A stretch of DNA of 64,000 bases. Source: Terriglobia bacterium. Lineage in GTDB: Bacteria > Acidobacteriota > Terriglobia > UBA7540. Numbering within the stretch: position 1 is the stretch's first letter; each line of letters opens with the position of its first letter. The position numbers and the translations under genes were made by a program. Location of the stretch: assembly GCA_035712365.1 (NCBI GenBank), contig DASTAW010000031.1:1-64000 (forward strand). Direction: 5' to 3'. The notes under the pieces are model-generated. The model had not been told where the DNA came from and did not search any database. It saw only the letters and a program-made list of their open reading frames with translations. Shown here in pieces: positions 46,046 through 53,411 of this stretch.

Positions 46046-46602
46046 GCGGGCTTCCCCTCGTCGGCGTCATTCGCGCTGTTTCCGATGCCATAAGATTTCG
46101 CCACCCCGGCCAACTCTTCACGGAGCAGTTTTCTTCCCCGGCTCAATCTTGACATCACTGTCCCCAGCGGGAGCTTCAAAGTTTCTGCAATCTCCTTGTA
46201 TGAAAATTCTTCCACGTCTGCCATGACAACAACCTCTCGAAAAGCTGGTGGAACGTTATCGAGAGCGGCGAGGATCTCTTCGTCCCTGATTTCCTGCGGT
46301 ACGGGAGTCTCGGCCGCCATGCTGTCCTGGTCTGTGAACGTTTCTTCAAGCGAAGACTTCAAGGACCGCCTGCGAAGATGGTGGAGACGATGGAAGAGGA
46401 TACTAAAAAGCCATGCCTTGCAGTTGGTGCCGGGTTCAAAACGGTGAAAGGACTTCAGCGCTTCCAGGTAGACGTCCTGCACAAGGTCCTCCGCCTCCGC
46501 CGGGTTATGAGCCAGGAACTTCGCGGTCCTGTACAGGGCCGTGAGGTGTGGCATGGCGGCGGCTTCAAAATCGCCTAAACCGGCTGTTGACTGAAAGAAC
46601 AA
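46042..46602 (-). CDS. ECF sigma factor (RpoE/SigR-like)
   Basis: A 186-residue ECF sigma factor. Region 2: LTALYRTAKFLAHNPAEAED, LVQDVYLEALKSFHRFEPGT, NCKAWLFSILFHRLHHLRR. Region 4: LDNVPPAFREVVVMADVEEF and SYKEIAETLKLPLGTVMSR. The sequence is of the type regulated by zinc anti-sigma factors, and one is encoded by the overlapping downstream gene. It is separated from the upstream Met-rich peptide gene by 78 bases that include a GC hairpin. By position it probably controls the cytochrome/molybdoenzyme/peptide genes. Confidence 0.9.
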   Translation of the reverse strand: MFFQSTAGLGDFEAAAMPHLTALYRTAKFLAHNPAEAEDLVQDVYLEALKSFHRFEPGTNCKAWLFSILFHRLHHLRRRSLKSSLEETFTDQDSMAAETPVPQEIRDEEILAALDNVPPAFREVVVMADVEEFSYKEIAETLKLPLGTVMSRLSRGRKLLREELAGVAKSYGIGNSANDADEGKPA

Positions 46603-46636
46603 TTCGACTCACCGCCGCTGCAGCTCTGATGGAAAT

Positions 46637-46657
46637 GGTGGGGCGTCGGGCCCCACC
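46637..46657. terminator. Intercistronic hairpin between Met-rich peptide and sigma genes
   Basis: GGTGGGGC (46637-46644) and GCCCCACC (46650-46657) form an 8-bp perfect stem with a 5-base loop. On the minus strand it lies 24-44 bases after the stop of the Met-rich peptide gene. Only ATTTCC follows, so termination would be partial. It could raise the peptide-to-sigma transcript ratio. Confidence 0.5.
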
Positions 46658-46680
46658 TTTCCGGGCCTGGAGTCTCCCTT

Positions 46681-46938
46681 TTACTCCTTCGGTTGGTCCA
46701 TCTTATCCTGGTTCTGCATCTTGTCGTGCTTCATTTTGTCTTTGGCCATCTTGTCTTTCTTGTGCTTCTTCTCCTTCTTATCCATCTTGTCGTGGCTCGC
46801 CATCTTTTGATCGCTCATTTTGTCGCCGGACTGCATTTTGTCGTCCTGAGGCTGTGCCAGTGCCACCCCGGTCACCCTGTTGGCGACGACCATGCTCATA
46901 CAAAGGGCCATGGCCAGAATCGTGATTCGCTTGATCAT
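46681..46938 (-). CDS. Periplasmic Met-rich MXKDX-repeat peptide (MrpX-like)
   Basis: An 85-residue precursor with a signal peptide (MIKRITILAMALCMSMVVAN) likely cleaved around ALA-QP. The mature ~57 residues are built from irregular MxxDK-type units (for example DKMAKDKMKHDKM) and contain 8 Met, 17 Lys and 11 Asp; every methionine follows a lysine. This matches the pentapeptide MXKDX repeat family. In Azospira a peptide of this kind is oxidised sacrificially by hypochlorite and reduced again by a YedY-type enzyme. The AAAAGGAGAAG ribosome-binding site is strong, and it sits 37 bases after the molybdoenzyme gene. Confidence 0.82.
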   Translation of the reverse strand: MIKRITILAMALCMSMVVANRVTGVALAQPQDDKMQSGDKMSDQKMASHDKMDKKEKKHKKDKMAKDKMKHDKMQNQDKMDQPKE

Positions 46939-46975
46939 ACTTGCTTCTCCTTTTCGATTTCTTGAAGTTCAGAAC

Positions 46976-47917
46976 CTAGAGTCCCACATACCAGTCATAT
47001 CCACGCTCGGCCCAGTAATCCGCGGGCCGATCGCTCGAATACCGAATCAATCCAATGCGCTTGATGTTCTTCACGCCATACTTCACCGGAACCACCAGCC
47101 GCAGCGGCGCGCCGTGCTCCTGGGTAAGCGGCGCTCCGTTCTGCTCGTAGCAGAGCAGGGTCTGAGGGTGCAGCATGCTTTCCATATCCAGCCCCACGTA
47201 GTAGCCGCCGTCCGGAGTTGCCATGCTGACGTAGCCCGACAGGTCCTCCACACGACCGAGGCTGAACGCGCCGCCGGTTCGCGTCCGCGGCGGGAAGGCC
47301 TTCATGAAATCGGTAAAGCGAGCGCCGGCCCATTGCACGATCACGCTCCAGCCCTCGATGCACTTCAATTCCGTCGTCATGTCTACTCTCGGAAGCTTCC
47401 GAATGGCGTCGAGGCCGAGCATCAGCGGGCCGTTGCCGAATGCGAGCCCCTCGACGCGAAGTTTCCAGGCCGCAACATCAACGTCTTCATCGAGACCAAC
47501 GTCGCCGTTCACCCGATCCGAGCTCACCTGGCTCGCGTTGAACGTCCGCGAAAGCCGGTGCTCGCTGAAAAATCCGCGGGCCAGCCGTTCATTCAACTCC
47601 AGGGTTTTACGAAATGGCCAGGGAACATCGCCTGTTTCAGGGCGGGTCGTCAGCCAGCCGAACGCTCCGATTCCGGCGGCCAGGCCGGCCCCCCACAGAA
47701 GAAAGCTGCGGCGGGATCGCTGCCGCATGCGCCGGCGTACCTGGCGGTTCCAGTCTTCAATTTCAGAGGAGTCGGGCGCAGTCAGCGCTCCCGGCGCAGA
47801 AGTCGTTGGAGTCTCTTCCGCCTTGCCCGCTTCAGGTTCCTCCGCGGCCACGTTGCCGGCGGCGTTCAGAATAGGCTCCGTCACCAACTCTTCGGGCTCG
47901 TCCTTCCCGCTATTCAT
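46976..47917 (-). CDS. Molybdopterin-dependent oxidoreductase (YedY/MsrP-like)
   Basis: A 313-residue enzyme from the ATG at 47917 (MNSGKDEPEELV). A charged cytoplasmic-type N-terminus (~60 residues) precedes a Tat-like signal (RQRSRRSFLLWGAGLAAGIG), an unusually late position. The sulfite oxidase-fold domain follows with the molybdenum-binding cysteine in TELKCIEGWSVIVQWAG and the block QEHGAPLRLVVPVKYGVKNI. MsrP enzymes repair methionine sulfoxide in periplasmic proteins. The start overlaps the cytochrome gene by eight bases. The long N-terminal extension may interact with the membrane partner. Confidence 0.85.
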   Translation of the reverse strand: MNSGKDEPEELVTEPILNAAGNVAAEEPEAGKAEETPTTSAPGALTAPDSSEIEDWNRQVRRRMRQRSRRSFLLWGAGLAAGIGAFGWLTTRPETGDVPWPFRKTLELNERLARGFFSEHRLSRTFNASQVSSDRVNGDVGLDEDVDVAAWKLRVEGLAFGNGPLMLGLDAIRKLPRVDMTTELKCIEGWSVIVQWAGARFTDFMKAFPPRTRTGGAFSLGRVEDLSGYVSMATPDGGYYVGLDMESMLHPQTLLCYEQNGAPLTQEHGAPLRLVVPVKYGVKNIKRIGLIRYSSDRPADYWAERGYDWYVGL

Positions 47918-48635
47918 AGTTCGCTTCCTTTGAGGAAACCAGTTCGTAGCCGCTGACCATCGCGCGGAAATTATTCCAGCCCGCCCGAACCACCTGGGCG
48001 ATGTGGACCACAAAGAAGAGCACGTAGCCGCAAGCCAGCAGAAAATGTTCAAAGCGCGCGGCGGAGTAACCTCCCAGTAAAGCCGTCAGCCAGCCGAGTT
48101 GCTCAGGTTTGTAAATCGCCAACCCCGTAACGACCGAGCCGACACCCATCAGGACGACGCCGGTGTATGCAATCTGCTGCGCCCCATTAAATTTGCGCGC
48201 GGGCAGATGCCCCTTCCAGAGATGCAGGTCGTGGAGGGCGACAAGTATGGCTTCACGGAACGAGCGCCTGTTCGGAACGAGCTGGCGCCATTCCCCCGAA
48301 AACACCGTATAACCGACGTACAACACCCCATTGAGAACGAAGAACCACATGAAGAAGAAGTGCCAGGCCATTCCCTTGGCCAGGTGGTAACTGACGCCGA
48401 ACGTGCTGTAAAAGCCCTCAGGAAAAAATTTGAAGAGCGTGAAGGAACCGAGGCCGACACGATAAACGTCATTGGCCCAGTAGATCCACAGACCGCTCCA
48501 GATCATCACGGCCAGCAGGGGAAAATTGACCCAATGGAACCAGCGGACGGCCAGAGAATGTTTCGCCCGCATTTCAAGCCGCCCCAAGCCCTCGTCCACA
48601 GATGGCTTGCCACCCGGATTGTTTCCTGCTCCCAT
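47910..48635 (-). CDS. Membrane cytochrome b partner (cyt b561/hydrogenase-b type)
   Basis: A 241-residue membrane protein with about four to five helices and histidines suited to bind two hemes: VRWFHWVNFPLLAVMIWSGL, YHLAKGMAWHFFFMWFFVLN, RFEHFLLACGYVLFFVVHIA. It belongs to the b-type cytochromes that feed quinol electrons to periplasmic enzymes, not to the ferric-reductase-like MsrQ family. Since its stop overlaps the molybdoenzyme start, it should be that enzyme's electron donor. The ATG at 48635 may be too far upstream; MRAKHSLAVRW at 48572 is an alternative. Confidence 0.82.
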   Translation of the reverse strand: MGAGNNPGGKPSVDEGLGRLEMRAKHSLAVRWFHWVNFPLLAVMIWSGLWIYWANDVYRVGLGSFTLFKFFPEGFYSTFGVSYHLAKGMAWHFFFMWFFVLNGVLYVGYTVFSGEWRQLVPNRRSFREAILVALHDLHLWKGHLPARKFNGAQQIAYTGVVLMGVGSVVTGLAIYKPEQLGWLTALLGGYSAARFEHFLLACGYVLFFVVHIAQVVRAGWNNFRAMVSGYELVSSKEANYE

Positions 48636-48642
48636 ATCTGGG

Positions 48643-48672
48643 TAATACCGGGCCAGGGCGAAATTATTCCCC
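48643..48672 (-). promoter_or_regulatory. Candidate ECF-type promoter before the cytochrome gene
   Basis: On the minus strand, GGGGAAT (48672-48666), then 17 bases, then GTATTA (48648-48643). GGGAAT is the -35 element of many ECF/SigR-type promoters; the -10 is weaker. It would place the transcript start next to the annotated ATG at 48635, favouring the downstream start at 48572. Tentative. Confidence 0.3.
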
Positions 48673-48824
48673 GGACGCTGATTTTCTCGCTGTGCTCTGG
48701 TTTTGCCGTCCCGAAGAGCAGGGCAGAGTCCGCAAAGGCTGTTTTTGCCTCGGAGCGCGCCGCTCGTTGACTCGCCGTGGTCCGTGTGTTAAACATGATG
48801 TCAAAGGGGAAAGGTGGTGCCGCC

Positions 48825-49721
48825 ATGGCGCAAAAAGCTGATCTGCGAATTCAACAGGGTCCGTTGAACGACCTGGAAGAATGGGACGACTTTGTCAAAA
48901 CGCGTTATCCCGAGGGCGTTCCGGCCCCCCCGCCGGTGCAGACGGAGAAACAGCAGGAAGAATTCCGGAATTATACCGATACCACGCCGCCGCGGGTACG
49001 CGAGTTCTACCGGCAGAACCATATGCACCAGACGCGGGATTTCGTGCTCGGGAAGAAGCAGGAATTCCTGGCCAAAAAACGGGCGACAATGGGTATCTGG
49101 GAAGCCATGGAATATCTGAATACGCTGGTGGATGAAAGCGATCCGGATACCGAGCTTTCCCAGATCGAGCATCTGCTGCAGACCTCGGAAGCGGCCCGTC
49201 GCGACCGCCGCCCTGACTGGTTCATCCTGACTGGCCTGATTCACGACCTGGGCAAAGTCCTCTGTCTCTGGGGCGAGCCGCAATGGGCCGTGGTGGGCGA
49301 CACTTTTCCGGTGGGCTGCGCCTGGTCCGACAAGATTGTTTTTCACGACTTTTTCTCCTTGAATGCCGATTCGAAGGTGCCGGAATACCAGACGCGCCTC
49401 GGTGTCTATCAGGAGAACGGCGGGCTCGACCACGTGGACATGTCCTGGGGACACGATGAGTATCTGTATCATGTGGCCAAGGACTATCTGCCCGAAGAGG
49501 CGCTCTACATGGTCCGCTACCACTCGTTCTATCCGGCGCACCGCGAAGGCGCGTACGATTACCTGATGAACGAGCATGACCGGGCAATGTTCCACTGGGT
49601 GCGAGAGTTCAATCCATACGATCTGTACTCGAAGGCCGAGACACGCCCGGACGTGACAAAACTTCGTCCCTACTACGAAGATTTGATTTCGAAGTATTTT
49701 CCTTCCCAGATCCAGTGGTAA
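48825..49721 (+). CDS. Inositol oxygenase (MIOX)
   Basis: A 298-residue di-iron oxygenase that cleaves myo-inositol to D-glucuronate. MIOX blocks: REFYRQNHMHQTRDFVLGKK, the metal-binding LIHDLGKVLCLWGEPQWAVV, VDMSWGHDEYLYHVAKDYLP and ALYMVRYHSFYPAHREGAYD, plus FNPYDLYSKAETRPDV at the end. Bacterial MIOX is uncommon; most bacteria use Iol dehydrogenases. The ATG at 48825 (MAQKADLRIQQ) has an AAAGGTGG ribosome-binding site; the frame opens 16 codons earlier. The next two genes encode a small membrane protein and a sugar transporter. Confidence 0.9.
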   Translation: MAQKADLRIQQGPLNDLEEWDDFVKTRYPEGVPAPPPVQTEKQQEEFRNYTDTTPPRVREFYRQNHMHQTRDFVLGKKQEFLAKKRATMGIWEAMEYLNTLVDESDPDTELSQIEHLLQTSEAARRDRRPDWFILTGLIHDLGKVLCLWGEPQWAVVGDTFPVGCAWSDKIVFHDFFSLNADSKVPEYQTRLGVYQENGGLDHVDMSWGHDEYLYHVAKDYLPEEALYMVRYHSFYPAHREGAYDYLMNEHDRAMFHWVREFNPYDLYSKAETRPDVTKLRPYYEDLISKYFPSQIQW

Positions 49722-49777
49722 AATCTCCTCCGCCACGCGGCAGGACTTTCATTACGACCACAGTATAGAGGTGTAGC

Positions 49778-49879
49778 GTGAAGCAATCGATGGCGAAAGC
49801 TATTCTTACCGACAGCCAGTTCTGGGTCCCCATCGCCGTGCTCGCCGCGGGAATCCTGCTGCTGGTCTACGTTCGTTGA
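49778..49879 (+). CDS. 33-aa single-helix membrane protein
   Basis: A short frame from the GTG at 49778, preceded by AGAGGTG, encodes MKQSMAKAILTDSQFW followed by one hydrophobic helix (VPIAVLAAGILLLVYVR). It lies 56 bases after the MIOX stop and 12 bases before the candidate start of the transporter, in the same frame as the transporter and separated from it by a TGA. A small accessory subunit or regulator is possible; a read-through leader is the alternative. No known family recalled. Confidence 0.5.
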   Translation: MKQSMAKAILTDSQFWVPIAVLAAGILLLVYVR

Positions 49880-49891
49880 GGAGCAAACCTA

Positions 49892-51181
49892 CTGGCGAGG
49901 GAACTCCATTCTTCAAAAGTTTCTCGCTCGCTGCACACGCTGGGCGTGCTGTGCGGTCTTGCTGCGGGCGCCTGGCTCGGCGCCGCTGAAGCGCCCACCA
50001 AGCTGGTGGCGCTTGGCATCTCGCCCTTCATCATTTCCCTAGGCATGGTTGCCGGGGTCTTCGTGGCCCGCTGGACCGTCCCCACCATCATGAAAGGGAC
50101 GGATTACATCTTCGCCGACCTGCGCGATAAAGCGCATCTGATAGTGTGGGCCATTCTGGCCGGAGCGATGTGGGCCGTGGCCAACACCCTAACTGTGTTC
50201 GCCATCCGCGACGTGGGGCTTTCCATCGCCTTCCCGCTCTGGAACACCAACTGCCTGGTGGGCCTGTTCTGGGGCTGGTTCTTTTTTCGGGAGTTGCGCG
50301 GAGCAGGCAAGAAAGCGCAGGGACAGGTCCTCGGCGGCGCGATCGGAATTGCAGGCGGAGCAGTGCTGCTGGCTTATGCCTCGGCCAGCGCTCCGATCAC
50401 GACGGCGGCTCACTCCACGACGGGAATCCTGGCGGCGCTTGGCGCCGGCCTGCTGTGGGGCACCATGTACATTCCCTACCGCAAGGCATACCTGAGCGGC
50501 ATGAATCCCCTTTCGTTTGTCACGGTCTTCACGGTGGGCGAGCTTGGGACTGTGGGGGCGCTGGCGCTGGTGTTTCGTGGCGGCCTGCATCCCGTGCTGG
50601 CGGAGCTCGCTGCGGCGCGCCCGGCGCTGTTCTGGCTTTTCCTGGGCGGCTTCTGCTGGGTGCTGGGCGACCTGTTCCAGCAGTACGCCGCAAAGTATAT
50701 CGGCATCGGGCGCGGCATTCCGCTCTCCAACACCAACCAGCTTTGGGGGCTTGCCTGGGGCGCTCTGGTTTTTGGCGAACTCGCCGGCCGCGGCTCGGCA
50801 GCGCAGGTGATGGTGGTGGCTGGCTCCGTGGTGATGATCCTGGGCGCGCTTGCCATCAGCCAGGCCGAAGCTCCTGCTACGGAACACGCCTCATGGAGCG
50901 AGGCCATTGAACGCGAGTGCGACCGCTACGGGCTCAATCACAATGAGGTTTTTCGCGCCCAGGCGGGAGAGGATGTGATGGCTGACCGCGCGCACGGCTG
51001 GCGGTGGTGGGATGTCGCCATCGTCGCCGCAGCCGTCGGCATCTTTATCTGGCTCGCCCACGGAACCACCCGCCCGCCCATCGAACTCAATCCTGTATGG
51101 ATCATAATCCTGCTGGCCGCTACCCTCGGCCTGTTGGTCGCCGGTGCCCTGCTGCTGTGGAAACGCACGCGATTTTCATAA
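49892..51181 (+). CDS. GRP/RhaT-like sugar transporter
   Basis: A 411- to 429-residue transporter of the drug/metabolite superfamily with ten or more hydrophobic helices: WAILAGAMWAVANTLTVFAI, LWNTNCLVGLFWGWFFFREL, AALGAGLLWGTMYIPYRKAY, RGIPLSNTNQLWGLAWGALV. The GxxWGxxFxP-like repeats are those of glucose/ribose/rhamnose porters. The first NTG start with a ribosome-binding site is CTG at 49892 (GAGGAG at 49878-49883). The GTG at 49946 starts inside the first helix and looks too late. C-terminal residues 300-345 are a cytoplasmic loop (SWSEAIERECDRYGLNHNEV). Probably exports or imports inositol-derived sugar acids. Confidence 0.8.
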   Translation: MARELHSSKVSRSLHTLGVLCGLAAGAWLGAAEAPTKLVALGISPFIISLGMVAGVFVARWTVPTIMKGTDYIFADLRDKAHLIVWAILAGAMWAVANTLTVFAIRDVGLSIAFPLWNTNCLVGLFWGWFFFRELRGAGKKAQGQVLGGAIGIAGGAVLLAYASASAPITTAAHSTTGILAALGAGLLWGTMYIPYRKAYLSGMNPLSFVTVFTVGELGTVGALALVFRGGLHPVLAELAAARPALFWLFLGGFCWVLGDLFQQYAAKYIGIGRGIPLSNTNQLWGLAWGALVFGELAGRGSAAQVMVVAGSVVMILGALAISQAEAPATEHASWSEAIERECDRYGLNHNEVFRAQAGEDVMADRAHGWRWWDVAIVAAAVGIFIWLAHGTTRPPIELNPVWIIILLAATLGLLVAGALLLWKRTRFS

Positions 51182-51266
51182 TGCTGTCTTAACGGCACGC
51201 GCTGTTTCCGCGTAGAATGGGGCAGCCCAGTTTGAGAGCCCTTCGCGAATTTCCGGAGCCACGGAA

Positions 51267-51791
51267 ATGGATGAATCAAAAAATCTCCTGAGAGAAAGAA
51301 GAGAACGAAAGGAGGCCCATGACGCCTTCGTGCGTTGGCAGGAGGTGCGGCGTGTCCAGCTTGGGCATGTGGTGAACCTAGTCCTGGTGCTTTCCACTGC
51401 GGCCCTCGGGTTTGGCCTGAAGCTTCTGACTGCTGGCACCCTGCCCGCGAGCTGTCCCAAGGGCTACGTTTTTGCGGTCAGAACCACCGTTGTCATTTCA
51501 ATGGTGTTCCTGGTTTTGGCGATTGGTTTTGCCCTTCTCGCGGACTGGACAAGACTCCTTGACTTCCGCTACACGGCGAAAGCGGCGCGGTCTCGGGAGA
51601 AGCGAGCTGAATCCACGATTAACGAGGAGCTGAAAGAGGCAGAGAAGTTTAATTCGGAGCACCAAGAGTTCAAGAATCGAGCGAGTTGCCTCGGAAGGTG
51701 GACCTGGGGACTGCTCATATCCGAGCTGATAGCCTTCTTCTTTGGTGCGATACTCCTGGCTTTCGGCCTGTGGGGTATGATTCCGAGGTAG
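51267..51791 (+). CDS. Hypothetical membrane protein, 174 aa
   Basis: A protein with three hydrophobic helices: LGHVVNLVLVLSTAALGFGL, TTVVISMVFLVLAIGFALLA and LISELIAFFFGAILLAFGLW. A charged N-terminus (KNLLRERRERKEAHDAF) and a central charged helical stretch (ESTINEELKEAEKFNSEHQE), probably a cytoplasmic coiled coil, complete it. I do not recognise the family. It starts 86 bases after the transporter gene, before an IS630 element. No sign of foreign codon use. Confidence 0.65.
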   Translation: MDESKNLLRERRERKEAHDAFVRWQEVRRVQLGHVVNLVLVLSTAALGFGLKLLTAGTLPASCPKGYVFAVRTTVVISMVFLVLAIGFALLADWTRLLDFRYTAKAARSREKRAESTINEELKEAEKFNSEHQEFKNRASCLGRWTWGLLISELIAFFFGAILLAFGLWGMIPR

Positions 51792-52010
51792 CAGGTCTAG
51801 AACCACCAATCAAGCACTTGGAAGCGCGGAGGGAGCAGGTTATAGAGCCACCGGTTGATTCAGCATTTGGGGTACGGCATTGCGTAAGATGTGCAGCTAG
51901 GCCACGCGAGGAAGGGACGCCCAAATTACGGCGCAGATATTAATGTAGAAGCCTTGGACATGGCCAGGGGCAAAGTAGGGAGTAGTTGAACCCTAAACGA
52001 GGAGCGACCA

Positions 52011-52292
52011 ATGGATATCGAGCGCCCAGACTTTGATAGGATTGTCGAGAGGATCGAAAAGCTCGAGAGGCAAAATCGGCTGCTTAGACTTGTAAACGTC
52101 AGCATTATTGTCGCCGCTTGCTTCGGTGTCTTGACTGTTTGCCAGTTTACCCCACGACAGGGTGAGATAAAGACTGGGAGAATTGTCCTCAAGGACGCGC
52201 AGGGAAGAACAAGGGCGTTCCTCGGTACGGAAGGCGATAAGACGCTGTTAGTGTTGCGTGATATAAATAGATTGACTTATATCATTTCTTGA
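52011..52292 (+). pseudogene. Small membrane protein truncated by IS630
   Basis: The first 80 codons are native: a charged helix (IVERIEKLERQNRLLRLVNV), a membrane helix (SIIVAACFGVLTVCQF) and the start of a domain with GRIVLKDAQGRTRAFLG, a motif I associate with small acidobacterial surface proteins. At 52250 the IS630 end begins, and the last 13 codons plus stop come from the element. Joining the flanks across the element does not restore the domain; the downstream side enters the tail of hipA. So more DNA than the insertion site has been lost, or the gene was already broken. Confidence 0.7.
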
Positions 52293-53379
52293 CTTAAAGT
52301 GCTCGATGATGTCGCGTCGAGCGCCCACGATTGTGCTAAGTTCCGAAGAGCGAATGACCTTAGAGAGCATGGTCCGTTCTGCTTCCGCCGCCCAGCGGGA
52401 TGTGCTGCGATCCCGTATTGTGTTGCTGGCCGCTGAAGGCCAGCGGAACGATCAAATCCAGGAGGCGCTGGGCGTCTCCAAACCCGTGGTCATCAAGTGG
52501 CGGCGACGCTTTGCCCTGGATCGCCTGCCGGGACTGGTGGACGAGCCGGGCCGAGGGCGCAAACGAAAATACGACGCCGCCCTTCGCCATCGGATTGCCG
52601 CCACCGCTTGCACGACGCCTCCCGAGTCCGTGGGGACTCACTGGAGCGTTCGCACCCTCGCCCGGCATCTGGGCGTGGGGGTGGCCGTGGTCCGGTCGGT
52701 CTTGTCGTCGGAATCCCTCCAGCCCCATCGCTTCCGATACTGGAAGGACTCTCCCGACCCGGAGTTTGTGCCCAAGATGCTGGCGGTGGTCGGCTTGTAC
52801 ATGCAGCCGCCCGAAAATGCGGTCGTGCTCTCGGTGGATGAGAAGACGTCCATCCAGGCCCTGGATCGAACTCAGCCGCGTTTGCCCCTGAAACCGCATC
52901 GCATCGAAAGGCTCAGTCACGAATACAAGCGCCACGGCACGGCTTCGCTGCTGGCCTCGTTGGAAGTTCATAGCGGCCAAGTTCGCGCTGAATCCATCCG
53001 GCGCAACAACAGCGTGACGTTCATCCGTTTTCTTCGGCGACTTCTGAACGCCTATCCGACTCAGGAGCTTTACATCGTCGCGGACAACGGCTCCTCGCAT
53101 CGGAGCAAGAAAACCCTGGCCTGGGTCGCCAAGCAGAATCGCCTTCATCTCACTTTCACTCCGACGCACGCCAGTTGGCTGAACCAAATCGAGATCTGCT
53201 TCGACATCCTGACGCGCAAGGTGGTCCGGCGCGGCATCTTCACGTCACGCCAGGAACTGGTCGAGCGGCTAATGAGCTTTATCCATGCCTACAACAAGGA
53301 GGCCCGACCTTTTCAATGGACTTACACGGGCAGCCCGCTCGCGGCATGATTAAGTCAACGCATTTGCAGCACGCAACAC
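52251..53379 (+). mobile_element. IS630-family insertion sequence, 1129 bp, complete
   Basis: Terminal inverted repeats start GTGTTGCGTG at both ends (52251-52279 and 53351-53379; 23 of 29 positions match, with TTGACTTA near the inner end). TA flanks both sides (52249-52250, 53380-53381), the target that IS630/Tc1-mariner elements duplicate. One intact transposase gene fills the interior. The element looks recent, with no internal stop codons. Confidence 0.9.
52306..53349 (+). CDS. IS630-family transposase
   Basis: A 347-residue transposase. The N-terminal ~130 residues contain two helix-turn-helix motifs (DQIQEALGVSKPVVIKWRRR and VRTLARHLGVGVAVVRSVLS). The DDE catalytic triad is visible: Asp178 in VVLSVDEKTSIQAL, Asp260 in YIVADNGSSHRSKK and Glu296 in HASWLNQIEICFDIL. 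The length is usual for single-frame IS630 elements. There is no frameshift, so it should be active. The ATG at 52306 lies 55 bases from the left end of the element; the second ATG at 52309 is equally possible. Confidence 0.93.
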   Translation: MMSRRAPTIVLSSEERMTLESMVRSASAAQRDVLRSRIVLLAAEGQRNDQIQEALGVSKPVVIKWRRRFALDRLPGLVDEPGRGRKRKYDAALRHRIAATACTTPPESVGTHWSVRTLARHLGVGVAVVRSVLSSESLQPHRFRYWKDSPDPEFVPKMLAVVGLYMQPPENAVVLSVDEKTSIQALDRTQPRLPLKPHRIERLSHEYKRHGTASLLASLEVHSGQVRAESIRRNNSVTFIRFLRRLLNAYPTQELYIVADNGSSHRSKKTLAWVAKQNRLHLTFTPTHASWLNQIEICFDILTRKVVRRGIFTSRQELVERLMSFIHAYNKEARPFQWTYTGSPLAA

Positions 53380-53411
53380 TAGGAAGAACGGCTACTCCAA
53401 TCGCGTACCTT

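Noticed and set aside
53350-53411. Continuation of the small membrane protein gene beyond the IS630 element
   Set aside because: Joining at the TA gives a frame (GRTATPIAYLSQRR...) that does not continue the motif and runs antisense into hipA.
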